A stretch of DNA of 64,000 nt. Source: Klebsiella aerogenes KCTC 2190 (GTDB lineage Bacteria > Pseudomonadota > Gammaproteobacteria > Enterobacterales > Enterobacteriaceae). The position numbers and the translations under genes are program-made. This document shows, one piece after another, positions 35,726-45,200 of this stretch. The stretch covers positions 1,364,001 through 1,428,000 of the forward strand of contig NC_015663.1 of assembly GCF_000215745.1 (NCBI RefSeq), in the 5' to 3' direction. The notes under the pieces were generated by a model. It was not told where the DNA came from, searched no databases, and saw only the letters and a list, made by a program, of their open reading frames with translations. Each line of letters opens with the position of its first letter. Position 1 is the stretch's first letter.

Positions 35726-35742
35726 TTCAAGCGAGTGATGCA

Positions 35743-37236
35743 ATGACATCTGAAGTCGCAAACCAACCGGCGCCGTCAATCCGCCTGCTGTTCAGCGCCC
35801 TGCTGCTGGTGATGCTGCTGTCGGCGCTGGACCAGACCATTGTCTCCACCGCCTTGCCTACTATCGTTGGCGAGCTCGGCGGACTGGATAAACTCTCGTG
35901 GGTGGTTACCGCCTATATCCTCAGCTCGACCATCGTGGTGCCGCTGTACGGTAAATTCGGCGATCTGTTCGGGCGTAAAATCGTGCTGCAGGTGGCGATC
36001 GTGCTGTTTCTTGCCGGTTCCGCGCTCTGCGGGCTGGCGCAAAACATGACGCAATTGGTACTGATGCGCGCGCTACAGGGGCTCGGCGGCGGCGGCCTGA
36101 TGGTGATCAGCATGGCGGCGGTCGCCGACGTTATCCCACCTGCCAACCGCGGACGCTATCAGGGACTGTTCGGCGGCGTCTTCGGCCTGGCGACGGTTAT
36201 CGGCCCACTGATCGGCGGTTTCCTGGTACAGCACGCCTCATGGCGCTGGATTTTCTATATCAACCTACCGCTGGGCCTGTTCGCGTTGCTGGTCATCGGC
36301 GCGGTATTCCACAGCAGCAACAAACGTAGCCAGCATCAGATTGACTGGCTGGGGGCGATTTACCTCAGCATGGCGCTGTTATGCATCATCCTGTTTACCT
36401 CGGAAGGCGGCAGCGTCCATGCGTGGAATGACCCGCAGCTGTGGTGCATTCTGGCCTTCGGCATCGTGGGGATCATCGGTTTTATCTACGAAGAACGGAT
36501 CGCCGCCGAGCCGATTATTCCGCTGTCGCTATTCCGCAACCGCAGCTTCCTGCTGTGTAGTCTGATTGGCTTTGTTATCGGCATGTCGCTGTTCGGTTCG
36601 GTCACTTTCCTGCCGCTCTATCTGCAGGTGGTGAAAGAGGCGACGCCAACCGAGGCCGGGTTACAGTTAATCCCGCTGATGGGCGGCCTGTTGCTGACCT
36701 CGATCATCAGCGGCCGGGTGATTAGCCACACCGGGAAATACCGGATTTTCCCGATTATCGGTACCCTGCTCGGCGTGACCGGCATGGTGCTGCTGACCCG
36801 CATCACCATACATTCGCCAATGTGGCAGTTATACCTGTTTACCGGCGTGCTCGGCGCGGGCCTGGGGCTGGTGATGCAGGTACTGGTGCTGGCGGTACAG
36901 AATGCGATGCCGGCGCAGATGTACGGCGTCGCCACTTCCGGCGTGACTCTGTTCCGCTCGATTGGCGGCTCCATCGGCGTGGCATTATTCGGCGCGGTCT
37001 TTACCCATGTGCTGCAAAATAACCTGCAGAAACTGCTGCCGGAGGGCGCGGTGCTGCCGCCAGCCATGAACCCGGTGGCGGTACAGCATCTGCCAGCGGC
37101 GATCCGTCTCGATTATCTCGACGCCTTCGGCGCGGCGATCCATGCGGCATTCCTGATGGCGGCCTGCATTATGGCCGTCGCGTTTGTCCTTTCCTGGCTA
37201 TTGAAGGAGGCGCCGCTGAAAACCGCGGCGCATTAA
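35743..37236 (+). CDS. MFS multidrug exporter, DHA2 (EmrB/QacA) type
   Basis: A 497-aa, 14-span drug:H+ antiporter. Motif A-like GKFGDLFGRK follows TM2. DHA2 landmarks are LDQTIVSTALPTIVGELG near the N-terminus, with Asp in the first span (ALDQTIV), and GAVFGLATVIGPLIGGFL (motif C). The C-terminal Gly-rich spans continue to about residue 490. Its divergent TetR neighbour and a shared operator suggest substrate-induced expression. It converges on the LysR gene with a 4-base overlap. No partner adaptor or outer-membrane gene is nearby. Confidence 0.92.
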   Translation: MTSEVANQPAPSIRLLFSALLLVMLLSALDQTIVSTALPTIVGELGGLDKLSWVVTAYILSSTIVVPLYGKFGDLFGRKIVLQVAIVLFLAGSALCGLAQNMTQLVLMRALQGLGGGGLMVISMAAVADVIPPANRGRYQGLFGGVFGLATVIGPLIGGFLVQHASWRWIFYINLPLGLFALLVIGAVFHSSNKRSQHQIDWLGAIYLSMALLCIILFTSEGGSVHAWNDPQLWCILAFGIVGIIGFIYEERIAAEPIIPLSLFRNRSFLLCSLIGFVIGMSLFGSVTFLPLYLQVVKEATPTEAGLQLIPLMGGLLLTSIISGRVISHTGKYRIFPIIGTLLGVTGMVLLTRITIHSPMWQLYLFTGVLGAGLGLVMQVLVLAVQNAMPAQMYGVATSGVTLFRSIGGSIGVALFGAVFTHVLQNNLQKLLPEGAVLPPAMNPVAVQHLPAAIRLDYLDAFGAAIHAAFLMAACIMAVAFVLSWLLKEAPLKTAAH

Positions 37237-38147
37237 GCGGCCCCGGCAATGCGTAGCAAGGACTGGCGCAGCGCCGGCGCGGCAAAATCGATAAATTTCC
37301 GCAGCTTAAGCGGAGCCAGCTCCCGCGCGGTATATAACAAATGAACCGGCGCGGGCTCCGGCTCGACGCTTTCCAGCAGCAGACGCAGTTCCCCGCAGCG
37401 CAGGCCATCCAGCGCCTGGTAGTGTAGCAAGCGGGCCACGCCAACGCCCAGCCGCGCGGCATCGGCGGCGCTCTCCGGCGTGGTGACGGCTAACACCGGC
37501 GGCAGATGAATGAGCTGGTCCTCGCGCTCAACGGCGCGAAAGCGCCAGCCGCGATAGGGCATCGGCGATTCAATACGGATGATCGGCAGCGCCGCCAGAT
37601 CGCGCGGCCGCTGCGGTTCGCCGTATTTCGCCAACAGCGCGGGATGGGCGCAGGCGACAATGCGCATCGCGCCGAGCCGGGTCGCCACCATGCTGCTATC
37701 AGCCAGTTCGCCAATCCGTACCGCCAGATCGATATGGTCGTCGACCAGATCGGCATTACTGTCGCTAAGTAACAAACGTACGCGAATTTGCGGATAACGG
37801 GCAATAAATTCACTAATGACTGGCAGAACGTGCTGGCGACCAAACATCGTCGGCGCGGAGATCACCAGCTCGCCCTTCGGCTCCTGGTATTCACCCGTTG
37901 CCCGGCGTTCGGCGTTTTCCACCTCTTCGAGGATTCGCCGCGCGGCGGCGACATAATCGACGCCGGCATCGGTGAGGGTGAGTTTACGGGTGGTGCGCGT
38001 CAATAAACGGACTCCCAGCGCGCTCTCCAGCTCGCCGATATTACGGCTCACGGTAGTCAACGGCGTATTCAGCGCCCGCGCCGCCGCCGACATACTGCCC
38101 AGTTCAGTGACTTTCACCAGCAGCGCCATAGCGCTTAATCGGTCCAT
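37233..38147 (-). CDS. LysR-family transcriptional regulator
   Basis: 304 aa from the Met at 38147 (MDRLSAMALLVKV); the frame opens earlier at 38216. The N-terminal winged helix is LGSMSAAARALNTPLTTVSR, NIGELESALGVRLLTR. The effector domain has the usual two Rossmann-like subdomains (PKGELVISAPTMFGRQHVLP, VRIGELADSSMVATRLG). It is divergent from the pyridoxamine-oxidase-like operon across 96 bp, the classical layout for LysR control of the facing genes. The inducer is unknown. Confidence 0.9.
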   Translation of the reverse strand: MDRLSAMALLVKVTELGSMSAAARALNTPLTTVSRNIGELESALGVRLLTRTTRKLTLTDAGVDYVAAARRILEEVENAERRATGEYQEPKGELVISAPTMFGRQHVLPVISEFIARYPQIRVRLLLSDSNADLVDDHIDLAVRIGELADSSMVATRLGAMRIVACAHPALLAKYGEPQRPRDLAALPIIRIESPMPYRGWRFRAVEREDQLIHLPPVLAVTTPESAADAARLGVGVARLLHYQALDGLRCGELRLLLESVEPEPAPVHLLYTARELAPLKLRKFIDFAAPALRQSLLRIAGAA

Positions 38148-38243
38148 TATTCTCCCGCTTTTCGGAAAGATGATTACCAGATAAGCAGTATTATCATTTT
38201 TCACAGCACAGTCCATGATAGCCCCCTACCTTCAGGAGGCGTT

Positions 38244-38873
38244 ATGGCAGCAACCTTTCTCGATATCGCTATCACCCCGGATGTCATGGATGTGCAACAT
38301 GAAATGGGCAGCGACCAGCTGTGGCAAACGCCGCACAGCCGCCGTCAGGCGGATCGCTTCGGCGCCAGCGAAGAGGGGATGATCGCTACCCGCGACAGTT
38401 TTTATCTGGCGACGGTGTCGCAAAGCGGCTGGCCCTACATTCAGCATCGCGGCGGCCCGCCGGGTTTTCTGCGCCTGCTGGATGACACCACGCTGGCCAT
38501 GGCCGATTTCGGCGGTAATCGCCAGTACATCACCACCGGCAACCTGCGCGGCAGCGACCGGGCCTGCCTCTTTTTGATGGATTACCCGCGCCGTGCCAGG
38601 CTGAAAATCTACGTCACCGTCGAGGTGCTGGCGGCGGAAGAGCAGCCTGAGCTGCTGGCATTAGTGACGCCGACAAACTATCGCGCCCGCATCGAACGCC
38701 TGTTTCGTTTTCATCTGCAGGCTTTTGACTGGAACTGCCCGCAGCACATTACGCCGCGCTACAGCGCACAGCAGGTCGCGGAATACAGCCAGAGCCTGCA
38801 AGAGCGTATTCATGAACTGGAGCAGGAGAATCAGCGCCTGCAGCAACAATTATCCCCAAAAGGAGAGTTTTGA
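38244..38873 (+). CDS. Pyridoxamine 5'-phosphate oxidase-family protein
   Basis: A 209-aa flavin split-barrel protein. [20 protein letters not shown] and [16 protein letters not shown] give the FMN-binding strand/loop pattern, and [20 protein letters not shown] continues it. The last 30 residues form a coiled-coil tail ([20 protein letters not shown]), perhaps for oligomerisation. The family binds FMN, F420 or haem and covers many reductases, so the true substrate is open. It is first of a two-gene operon overlapping the next gene by one base, opposite the LysR gene. Confidence 0.88.
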   Translation: MAATFLDIAITPDVMDVQHEMGSDQLWQTPHSRRQADRFGASEEGMIATRDSFYLATVSQSGWPYIQHRGGPPGFLRLLDDTTLAMADFGGNRQYITTGNLRGSDRACLFLMDYPRRARLKIYVTVEVLAAEEQPELLALVTPTNYRARIERLFRFHLQAFDWNCPQHITPRYSAQQVAEYSQSLQERIHELEQENQRLQQQLSPKGEF

Positions 38874-39343
38874 TGAGCGAACAACGTCCCCCGTTACCGC
38901 CGTTTACCCGCGACAGCGCCGTGCAGAAGGTGCGCGCCGCCGAAGATGGCTGGAACAGCCGCGATGCGCAAAAAGTCGCGCTGGCTTATACCGTGGATAG
39001 CGAATGGCGCAACCGCAGCGAATTTGTCCACGGACGGGGGCAAATCGTGGCGTTTCTGCAGCGAAAATGGCGTAAAGAGCTACAATACCGGCTGATTAAG
39101 GAGCTTTGGGCGTGGCAGGATAATCGCATCGCCGTACGCTTTGCCTACGAGTGGTGCGACGACAGCGGCAACTGGTTTCGTTCATACGGCAATGAAAACT
39201 GGCAGTTTGATGAGCACGGGCTAATGTCCACGCGCTACGCCTGCATCAACGATTTGCCGATCGCGGAAAGCGAGCGCCTGTTCCACTGGCCCCAGGGTCG
39301 CCGCCCTGACGATCATCCGGGGCTAAGCGAATTGGGACTGTAA
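38873..39343 (+). CDS. NTF2-like protein, DUF1348 family
   Basis: A 156-aa cone-shaped NTF2/SnoaL-like fold. The start ATG overlaps the stop of the flavin gene (TGATG) and has AGGAGAG upstream. The sequence [37 protein letters not shown] and [19 protein letters not shown] is typical of DUF1348. Such proteins include small-molecule isomerases and dehydratases, but this family has no settled reaction. Pairing with an FMN-like protein under LysR control suggests degradation or detoxification of a small organic compound. Confidence 0.88.
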   Translation: MSEQRPPLPPFTRDSAVQKVRAAEDGWNSRDAQKVALAYTVDSEWRNRSEFVHGRGQIVAFLQRKWRKELQYRLIKELWAWQDNRIAVRFAYEWCDDSGNWFRSYGNENWQFDEHGLMSTRYACINDLPIAESERLFHWPQGRRPDDHPGLSELGL

Positions 39344-39362
39344 ACAGGCGCGCGACGACGGG

Positions 39363-39899
39363 TTAATCGGCTTTCGGGAAGTCCACTACCGTGTCGTTAA
39401 CCCGGTTCACCATGTTGGTGAACAAGATGGCGCTGACGGCGCTGATGATCTCAATCACCTGCTGGTCGCTAAAACCGGCGTGACGCAGCGCGGCGACGTC
39501 CGCTTCCGGCAGCGTACCGGTGGTGGTCACCAGGGTTTGGGCGAATTTCACCAGCGCGTCCAGGCGCGCATCTTCCGTATACTCGCCGCGGCGCAGGGCG
39601 TGGATTTGCTCGCCGCTGAAGCCCGCTTTTTTGGCCATCAGGGTATGGGCGGCCAGGCAGTAATCACAGCCGGTCGCTTCGCTGACCGATAAATTAATCG
39701 CCTCCAGCTCCTGCGCGCTGAGGCTGCTTTTATGCAGCATCGCGTTGTGCGCCAGCGCCTGCTGCAGCGCCGCCGGCGAGTGGCCGCCGATGGTCAGATA
39801 GGCATTCGGCACTTTACCCATCGCTTTTTTAATTCCGGCGAAAATATCGGCGGCTTTACCGGTGGCATCTTGTTCACGGATATCGGCTAAACGGCTCAT
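39363..39899 (-). CDS. AhpD-like carboxymuconolactone decarboxylase-family protein
   Basis: A 178-aa all-helical AhpD-like protein. The redox CxxC with its downstream His is in EATGCDYCLAAHTLMAKKAG. The family acts as peroxidase partner or unknown oxidoreductase. It is divergent from the AraC gene across 116 bp, so AraC may control it. It converges on the DUF1348 gene. Confidence 0.9.
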   Translation of the reverse strand: MSRLADIREQDATGKAADIFAGIKKAMGKVPNAYLTIGGHSPAALQQALAHNAMLHKSSLSAQELEAINLSVSEATGCDYCLAAHTLMAKKAGFSGEQIHALRRGEYTEDARLDALVKFAQTLVTTTGTLPEADVAALRHAGFSDQQVIEIISAVSAILFTNMVNRVNDTVVDFPKAD

Positions 39900-40015
39900 G
39901 GTGTACTCCTGTTATTTGAGGGTATGTTGTGGCAATGGAGACATCTTAGTGGTCGGCGACGTGCTAGACTGGCGCTCTTCGTCTCATTTTTTTGTCTTAT
40001 CGTCTCAGGAGTCGC

Positions 40016-40921
40016 ATGGATAGTTTGAGCCATCTGTTGACGCTGCTGGCCCCGCGTTGCGAAGTGAATCTGCATTGCCGTTTCGGCGGCCGCTGGCAGG
40101 CCGGACACGATCAAATGCGAGCGGGCGTGGTGCCGTGGCACTTTGTGTTGCGCGGCGAAGGGCGCCTAACCGTCGGTCATCAAACCCGCCACATGCGCGC
40201 CGGCGACGTGATCCTGCTGCCGCACGGTTCGCCGCATCTGATGGAGAGCCTGGTGGAGTGGGGTCAGGTACTGCCCGTCGCCCACCGCTTTAACGGCACG
40301 CTGACGGAAGTCCGCACCGCCGAAGAGAGCGATGCGCTGGAGATGCTGTGCGGCGAGTTTTACTTCGGCCCGCACGTCAACTGGCTGTTCGCCGAAGAGT
40401 CGGCGCTGATCCATTTACATACCGATGAGCGCGAAGATTGCCCGGAACTGGATATTTTGCTTAACGTGCTGGTACGCGAAAGCCTGGCGGAACATCCCGG
40501 CGGCAGCGCTATCGTACGCAGTCTTGGCGATACGCTGCTGGTACTGCTGTTACGTACCCTGCTCGGCGCGCAGGAGCCGCCGGGCGGCCTGTTGCGCCTG
40601 ATGAGCGATGCGCGGCTGATGCCGGCCGTTCTCGCGGTGCTGGCCGCGCCGGAACAGCCTTGGACTATCGAGAGCATGGCGGCGCGGGCGTTTTTATCGC
40701 GCGCCACCTTCGCCCGCCATTTTGCCCGCGTCTATCATCTGACGCCGCAGGCGTGGCTGTCGCAACTGCGGATGGCGATGGCCGCTCGCCTGCTGCATCT
40801 CGATCGCCAGGCGCGGCTGGAAGTGATTGCCGAACGCTGCGGTTTTCAATCACAGGCTTCGTTTGCGAAAACCTTTAAAAAACACTACGGCATGACGCCG
40901 GGCGAGTGGCGTCGGCATTGA
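40016..40921 (+). CDS. AraC-family regulator with cupin sensor domain
   Basis: A 301-aa regulator (Met at 40016 after CAGGAG; 39992 is not preferred). The N-terminal cupin (HFVLRGEGRLTVGHQTRHMR, AGDVILLPHGSPHLME) binds an unknown ligand. Two helix-turn-helices follow: IESMAARAFLSRATFARHFA and LEVIAERCGFQSQASFAKTF, ending GMTPGEWRR. It is divergent from the AhpD-like gene, a likely target. The IS200/IS605 element begins directly after its stop codon, leaving the coding part intact. Confidence 0.9.
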   Translation: MDSLSHLLTLLAPRCEVNLHCRFGGRWQAGHDQMRAGVVPWHFVLRGEGRLTVGHQTRHMRAGDVILLPHGSPHLMESLVEWGQVLPVAHRFNGTLTEVRTAEESDALEMLCGEFYFGPHVNWLFAEESALIHLHTDEREDCPELDILLNVLVRESLAEHPGGSAIVRSLGDTLLVLLLRTLLGAQEPPGGLLRLMSDARLMPAVLAVLAAPEQPWTIESMAARAFLSRATFARHFARVYHLTPQAWLSQLRMAMAARLLHLDRQARLEVIAERCGFQSQASFAKTFKKHYGMTPGEWRRH

Positions 40922-40934
40922 CATCCTCTCCGCC

Positions 40935-42026
40935 CTAAAGGACGGGGATTCCTACAGCTAGACGGCAATGTCCTGCCGCGAGAATGTTCTTTGCGGCGTT
41001 AACGTCGCGATCATGAGCGGTTCCGCACTCACAACAAGTCCATTCTCTTATTCGCAAACCTGCTCTACCTTTCGGACTGTTGTTGGAGATAGCCCCGCAA
41101 CACGAACAAGCCTGGGTGGAATACCTTTCGTTGACCACTTCGAACACCACTGAGCGCGCAATCGCTTTATATTCCAGTTGTGTTTTGAGCATCGCCCAGC
41201 CAGCGTCCAGGACGCTTTTAGCCATTTTGGTTTTGGCTAACTTGCTGCTGCTCACATCGCCTACGAATATCGCCGCATGGCTGTTTACCAGCGCCGTGCT
41301 GAACTTGTGCAGGGCATCTTTGCGGCGATTCTTAATTTTGGCGTAGATGGCGCGTACACGGGCTTTTTTGCCTGCCTGTTGCGCCTTGCCTAATGCTGGT
41401 TGCAGGTCGCGATAAAAACGACCGGCGATCAGTTTGCTGCCATCGGATACCGTGGCGGTATCCTTTAACCCGAGGTCTATGCCGACAGCGGTCGCGCCCG
41501 TGGTATGGACGGTCGCAACCTCTACGCAGATATTGAAGTACCATCGCCCCCGGCTATCTTCGGAAAAACTGCCTGCGCGGAATTTGTAGCCCGCAAGACC
41601 GTAGCTATCCCAAACTTTAAAGTAGTGCCCGGCGAACTTAACGCAGCCGTTTTGCCACTGCGCCTGCTTTGATTTGAACGGCACCCAGCCCAGCGAACGG
41701 CGAGCGCCGCCACTGACGCGCCAGCGCAGGCGGGAACGCTTGAACTGTTTCCGCGCCTTGCCGTGGTGAGCGATCACTTCCTGCACTGTAGCGCTGCCGA
41801 TGGAATAGCCGCGCTCACGCTGTATGCCGGTTGTCATCTTCTGAACATCAAACGCGGTTAACCACTTTGGAACCTGCGCACCAAAAACGCCAGCGTTGCT
41901 GTATGCCTCGCTGGTTATCTCGTTTGCCAGATTAAAGACCTGATTGACCTCAAAGGCCATCTGCCGCAAAACGGCGGCGTGGCGGTCTTTAACTCTGACT
42001 GATAAAGTTTTGGTCTGAATGCTCAT
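40935..42026 (-). CDS. tnpB: TnpB RNA-guided nuclease/accessory protein, catalytic Glu not seen
   Basis: A 363-aa TnpB. RuvC-I Asp is at D184 (AVGIDLGLKDT) and RuvC-III Asp at D341 (HDRDVNAAKNI). The zinc ribbon is C307-x2-C310 and C331-x2-C334. The RuvC-II position, normally Glu-Asp-Leu, reads FVGDVSSS (G256-D257), so the usual Glu is absent; a Glu at 296 (VVFEVVNERYSTQ) is a candidate replacement. TnpB uses a guide RNA to cut the donor site after excision. This copy may be rearranged or inactive. Confidence 0.93.
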   Translation of the reverse strand: MSIQTKTLSVRVKDRHAAVLRQMAFEVNQVFNLANEITSEAYSNAGVFGAQVPKWLTAFDVQKMTTGIQRERGYSIGSATVQEVIAHHGKARKQFKRSRLRWRVSGGARRSLGWVPFKSKQAQWQNGCVKFAGHYFKVWDSYGLAGYKFRAGSFSEDSRGRWYFNICVEVATVHTTGATAVGIDLGLKDTATVSDGSKLIAGRFYRDLQPALGKAQQAGKKARVRAIYAKIKNRRKDALHKFSTALVNSHAAIFVGDVSSSKLAKTKMAKSVLDAGWAMLKTQLEYKAIARSVVFEVVNERYSTQACSCCGAISNNSPKGRAGLRIREWTCCECGTAHDRDVNAAKNILAAGHCRLAVGIPVL

Positions 42027-42072
42027 AACGAGCTACGCTACTCGCATAAAATCACTTTTGCAAGGTTGGTCT

Positions 42073-42483
42073 ATGGACTTAACATATCGAACGGGGCGAC
42101 ATTGCGTTTTCATGCTGCACTGTCATTTAATCTTCATAACGAAGTATCGCGGGCGTGTCTTTAATGAAGCGCACCTGGAAACGCTTGAGGGGATTTGTCG
42201 CAACGTTTGCGAGCTGTTTGAATGCGAACTGGTGGAGTTTAACGGTGAGTCGGATCACGTTCACATGCTACTTAACTTCCCGCCGAAGGTGTCAATCAGC
42301 AAGCTAGTTAACAGCCTAAAAGGGGTTAGCAGCCGCAAGATGAAGTTGCATCATCCAGACCTGCATAAACCCGCCTGGAAGTCAGACGCTCTATGGTCGC
42401 CGTCTTATTTCGCTGGCAGCGTGGGCGGTGCGCCCCTTGAAGTGATTAAGAAATACATTGAGGATCAGAACCGGCCTCATTAG
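42073..42483 (+). CDS. tnpA: TnpA Y1 HUH transposase
   Basis: A 136-aa single-strand transposase. The HUH motif is SDHVHML (H62, H64) and the catalytic Tyr is Y128 in VIKKYIEDQ. The start at 42073 (MDLTYRTGRH) follows GGTTGG. It is complete, so the element may be able to move. It is divergent from tnpB across 46 bp. Confidence 0.95.
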   Translation: MDLTYRTGRHCVFMLHCHLIFITKYRGRVFNEAHLETLEGICRNVCELFECELVEFNGESDHVHMLLNFPPKVSISKLVNSLKGVSSRKMKLHHPDLHKPAWKSDALWSPSYFAGSVGGAPLEVIKKYIEDQNRPH

Positions 42484-42616
42484 CGCCCTGGCGGGCGCTT
42501 CGCTCTACATCCCCGACCTCAAAGGAAGGGGCTTTCCGCGAAACCCCTGGTAAAACACGCGCCGCGTCGCCGCCATGCTATGATTCCTGCTTTGCGCTAT
42601 TTCACGCGAGGGAAAA

Positions 42617-43519
42617 ATGGGTTCCAGCAAAAGAGGGATGTTGAACGTATTGATCGCCGCCGTCCTGTGGGGCAGTTCCGGGGTCTGCGCGCAGTACATT
42701 ATGCAGCAAAGTCAGATGTCATCGCCCTATCTGACCATGATCCGCCTGCTGTTCGCCGGGCTGATTTTGCTGATGCTCGCCTTCGTTCACGGCGACAAAA
42801 TTTTCCGCGTTATGCAAAACCGCAAAGATGCCCTCAGCCTGCTGTTTTTCTCGCTGGTCGGCGCGTTAACCGTGCAGTACACCTTCCTGATGACTATCGA
42901 GAAGTCGAACGCCGCCACCGCCACGGTGCTACAGTTTTTGTCGCCGACGATTATCGTCGCCTGGTTCGCGCTGGCGCGTAAGGCGCGGCCCAGTCCCTTT
43001 GTGCTACTGGCGATTGGCACCTCGCTTGCCGGCACCTTCCTGCTGGTCACCCACGGCAACCCGACCTCGCTCTCCATCTCGCCGGCGGCGCTGTTCTGGG
43101 GGATCGCCTCAGCCTTCGCGGCGGCGTTTTATACCACCTATCCCTCAACGCTTATCGCCCGCTACGGCACGCTGCCGATCGTCGGCTGGAGCATGCTGAT
43201 TGGCGGGGCGATGCTGTTGCCGTTTTATGGCAGCCAGAGCGCGAACTTTGTAGTGAACGGCCGTCTGCTGCTGGCGTTTTTCTATCTCGTGGTGATCGGT
43301 ACCTCGCTGACCTTCAGCCTGTATCTCAACGGCGCCCAGCAGATTGGCGGCGCAAAGGCCGGGATTCTCAGCTGCGCAGAGCCGCTGAGCAGCGCCCTGC
43401 TCTCTCTATTGCTGTTGGGCATTACCTTTACCCTGCCGGACTGGCTGGGGACGCTGTTGATTCTCTCTTCGGTCATTCTCATCGCGGTGGATTCCCGGCG
43501 GCGGGTACGCGCGGCGTAA
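42617..43519 (+). CDS. yicL: EamA-family inner-membrane transporter YicL
   Basis: A 300-aa drug/metabolite-superfamily protein with ten predicted spans. It follows E. coli YicL along its length ([60 protein letters not shown]). The substrate is unknown. Its position next to yicS and in the selC-nlpA-yicL backbone supports the call. A ribosome-binding site (CGAGGG) lies before the ATG. Confidence 0.95.
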   Translation: MGSSKRGMLNVLIAAVLWGSSGVCAQYIMQQSQMSSPYLTMIRLLFAGLILLMLAFVHGDKIFRVMQNRKDALSLLFFSLVGALTVQYTFLMTIEKSNAATATVLQFLSPTIIVAWFALARKARPSPFVLLAIGTSLAGTFLLVTHGNPTSLSISPAALFWGIASAFAAAFYTTYPSTLIARYGTLPIVGWSMLIGGAMLLPFYGSQSANFVVNGRLLLAFFYLVVIGTSLTFSLYLNGAQQIGGAKAGILSCAEPLSSALLSLLLLGITFTLPDWLGTLLILSSVILIAVDSRRRVRAA

Positions 43520-43620
43520 TAGCAATCATCTGATTTTAAACAACAAAAAGTGTCTAACATTTGCGCAATTCACCTGCTGCGCATATAGTTGACTGAAGCG
43601 AAAAGTGAAGGAGAAGCGCC

Positions 43621-43911
43621 ATGAAAGCGTGTTGGATGTTGTGTCTGGTTACTGCCCTTAGCGCCAGCGCGGCGTGGGCCGAATCGCCGCTGCAAAGCCT
43701 GCAGTTTGAGCAGCAAAAACAGCAGGTGTTGAAAGCGGTGAAGGAAAAATGCGCCCCGGCGAGCACCCTCAGCGATACCGATTTCGCCAATAAAATCCTC
43801 GCCTCGAAAGACAACCAGAGTTACGTTCGCGAAGCGACGCTGGCGAAAGAGCGCAATAATCAAAAAGGCTATCTGGCCGCCATTGATAAAATTCGCTGCC
43901 CGGGTAAATAA
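43621..43911 (+). CDS. yicS: Small periplasmic protein YicS
   Basis: A 96-aa protein with signal peptide MKACWMLCLVTALSASAAWA. The mature part matches the YicS plan: a helical region and two Cys (KCAPASTLSD, RCPGK) that could form a disulphide. The function is unknown. It has GAAGGAGAAG before the ATG and a strong terminator after it. The neighbour yicL and the small size fit E. coli order. Confidence 0.9.
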   Translation: MKACWMLCLVTALSASAAWAESPLQSLQFEQQKQQVLKAVKEKCAPASTLSDTDFANKILASKDNQSYVREATLAKERNNQKGYLAAIDKIRCPGK

Positions 43912-43928
43912 CGGGCTGAATTATCAGG

Positions 43929-43958
43929 AAAACCGTTGCCTGCCGCGACGGTTTTTTT
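43929..43958 (+). terminator. Rho-independent terminator after yicS
   Basis: AAAACCGT (43929-43936) pairs with ACGGTTTT (43948-43955), followed by a T run to 43958. The lacI-type gene on the other strand ends within it, so it may act on both. Confidence 0.85.
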
Positions 43959-44907
43959 ATTTCCCCCAACGCTCGGGAATAATTAAGTCGCCGCGCAGCA
44001 GGCTGCCGCCGGGCTGCGGGCTTTTGCGGATCAGCCAGTTGACGATCCGCGAAGCCATCGCATCCATCGAATACTCAATCGCTGGGATGGTCGGAATACC
44101 CGGCATCTGCAGCGAACCCGCGAGACTGAAGACCATTACTTTTTCCGGCACCGCGCGGTTAAACGCCTGCAGCTGCGGCACTACCCGCTGCGCCTGCAGT
44201 TCATCGCTCACCAACAGCGCATTAAAGTTCAGGGTAGTGGCGTTATTCATCAACTCCTGTACCGCCACCGACGACGAGGCGCAGTCCAGGAAGACCAGGT
44301 TGCGATTAAACGGCAGGAAGTTCTTCTCCAGCGCATGCTTATAGCCCAGCAGCACCTGATCGGCAAAGCCGCTCCCCTGCGGATGGATCAGCGCAATCTG
44401 CCGCCGCCCCTGATTAATCAGATAATGACAGGCGGTTTCCGCGGCGAAGGCGTGATCAAACTGAATACTGTTCTCGCCATCGCTTTCCAGACAATCAATC
44501 AGCACCACATCGGGGCGCTCGATCTGCAGCGGAAAGCGCGCGCCGATGATCAGCACGTCATCGCACAGGCCACAGGTGAGTTCATCCAGCGCGCTTAATA
44601 CGTCGCCGCGGTTATTGGCGAAGCGCAGCAGTAGATGCTTCTGATGCTGGCTGAGCTGTTTTTCCAGGGCGTAGAGATAGCTGGTGGTCTGATTGATGTT
44701 GTCCTGCGCGCAAATCACGCCGATACAGCCCGTCGACTGGCTCAGTAAGGATTGGGCAATCATATTGGGCCGGTAGTTCAGCGTTTCCGCCGCCTGAAGC
44801 ACCGCCTGGCGGCTGGCCTCTTTTACCCCGCGCGAACCGCTCAGCACGCGCGAAACCGTGGCTTTCGATACCCCGGCTAACCGTGATACATCATTGATTG
44901 TCGACAT
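43957..44907 (-). CDS. LacI-family repressor of the PTS/porin cluster
   Basis: A 316-aa LacI/GalR regulator. The helix-turn-helix is INDVSRLAGVSKATVSRVLS, followed by the hinge YRPNMIAQSL. The sugar-binding domain continues (IGVICAQDNINQ to IPAIEYSMDAM). It is divergent from the IIB-IIC genes, and two GGAAAC palindromes lie between, so it probably represses them. The inducer, perhaps a beta-glucoside or its phosphate, is not shown. Confidence 0.9.
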   Translation of the reverse strand: MSTINDVSRLAGVSKATVSRVLSGSRGVKEASRQAVLQAAETLNYRPNMIAQSLLSQSTGCIGVICAQDNINQTTSYLYALEKQLSQHQKHLLLRFANNRGDVLSALDELTCGLCDDVLIIGARFPLQIERPDVVLIDCLESDGENSIQFDHAFAAETACHYLINQGRRQIALIHPQGSGFADQVLLGYKHALEKNFLPFNRNLVFLDCASSSVAVQELMNNATTLNFNALLVSDELQAQRVVPQLQAFNRAVPEKVMVFSLAGSLQMPGIPTIPAIEYSMDAMASRIVNWLIRKSPQPGGSLLRGDLIIPERWGK

Positions 44908-45005
44908 CTTTTTTCCCCTGGCAGGTGCGGCTTAGCCCCTGTAACGCTGTGTCCTGAATCGCTTCAATTATAACCAGCGGCAGTATAGCCGTTTCCTTTT
45001 TTATT

Positions 45006-45022
45006 TGGAAACCGATTTTCCA
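45006..45022. promoter_or_regulatory. LacI-type operator 1
   Basis: TGGAAACCGATTTTCCA (45006-45022): arms TGGAAA and TTTCCA around a short core. It shares TGGAAACCG with the second site at 45132. Confidence 0.7.
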
Positions 45023-45132
45023 TTTCGGCAAAAAACCACGCCAAATCGACATTATTTTGTGAGCGAAATCTAATTAGTAAGCCCGCTAACGGTGAGTTAT
45101 TGACCGCGCTCACAGTTCTGTTTTTTATAAAT

Positions 45133-45146
45133 GGAAACCGGTTTCC
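45133..45146. promoter_or_regulatory. LacI-type operator 2
   Basis: GGAAACCGGTTTCC, a perfect 14-bp palindrome, 126 bases from operator 1 and 55 bases before the IIB start. Two spaced operators allow looping repression. Confidence 0.75.
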
Positions 45147-45200
45147 GTCTGATATCAAATCATCCTCGCAATAACTTTTTACATATGAGGAAAGCCGTCG

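Larger units (their letters stand above)
40922..42543. mobile_element. IS200/IS605-family element (IS605-like, divergent tnpA/tnpB)
   Basis: The element spans from the AraC stop codon to before yicL; ends are approximate. The left end has an imperfect hairpin (40928-40947, CTCCGCCC/GGACGGGG) and the right end one at 42511-42531 (CCCC...GGGG), as expected for single-strand transposition; no terminal inverted repeats or target duplication are made by this family. tnpA (Y1) and tnpB face apart. The left hairpin next to the tnpB 3' end is where a guide (omega) RNA would lie. Confidence 0.85.
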
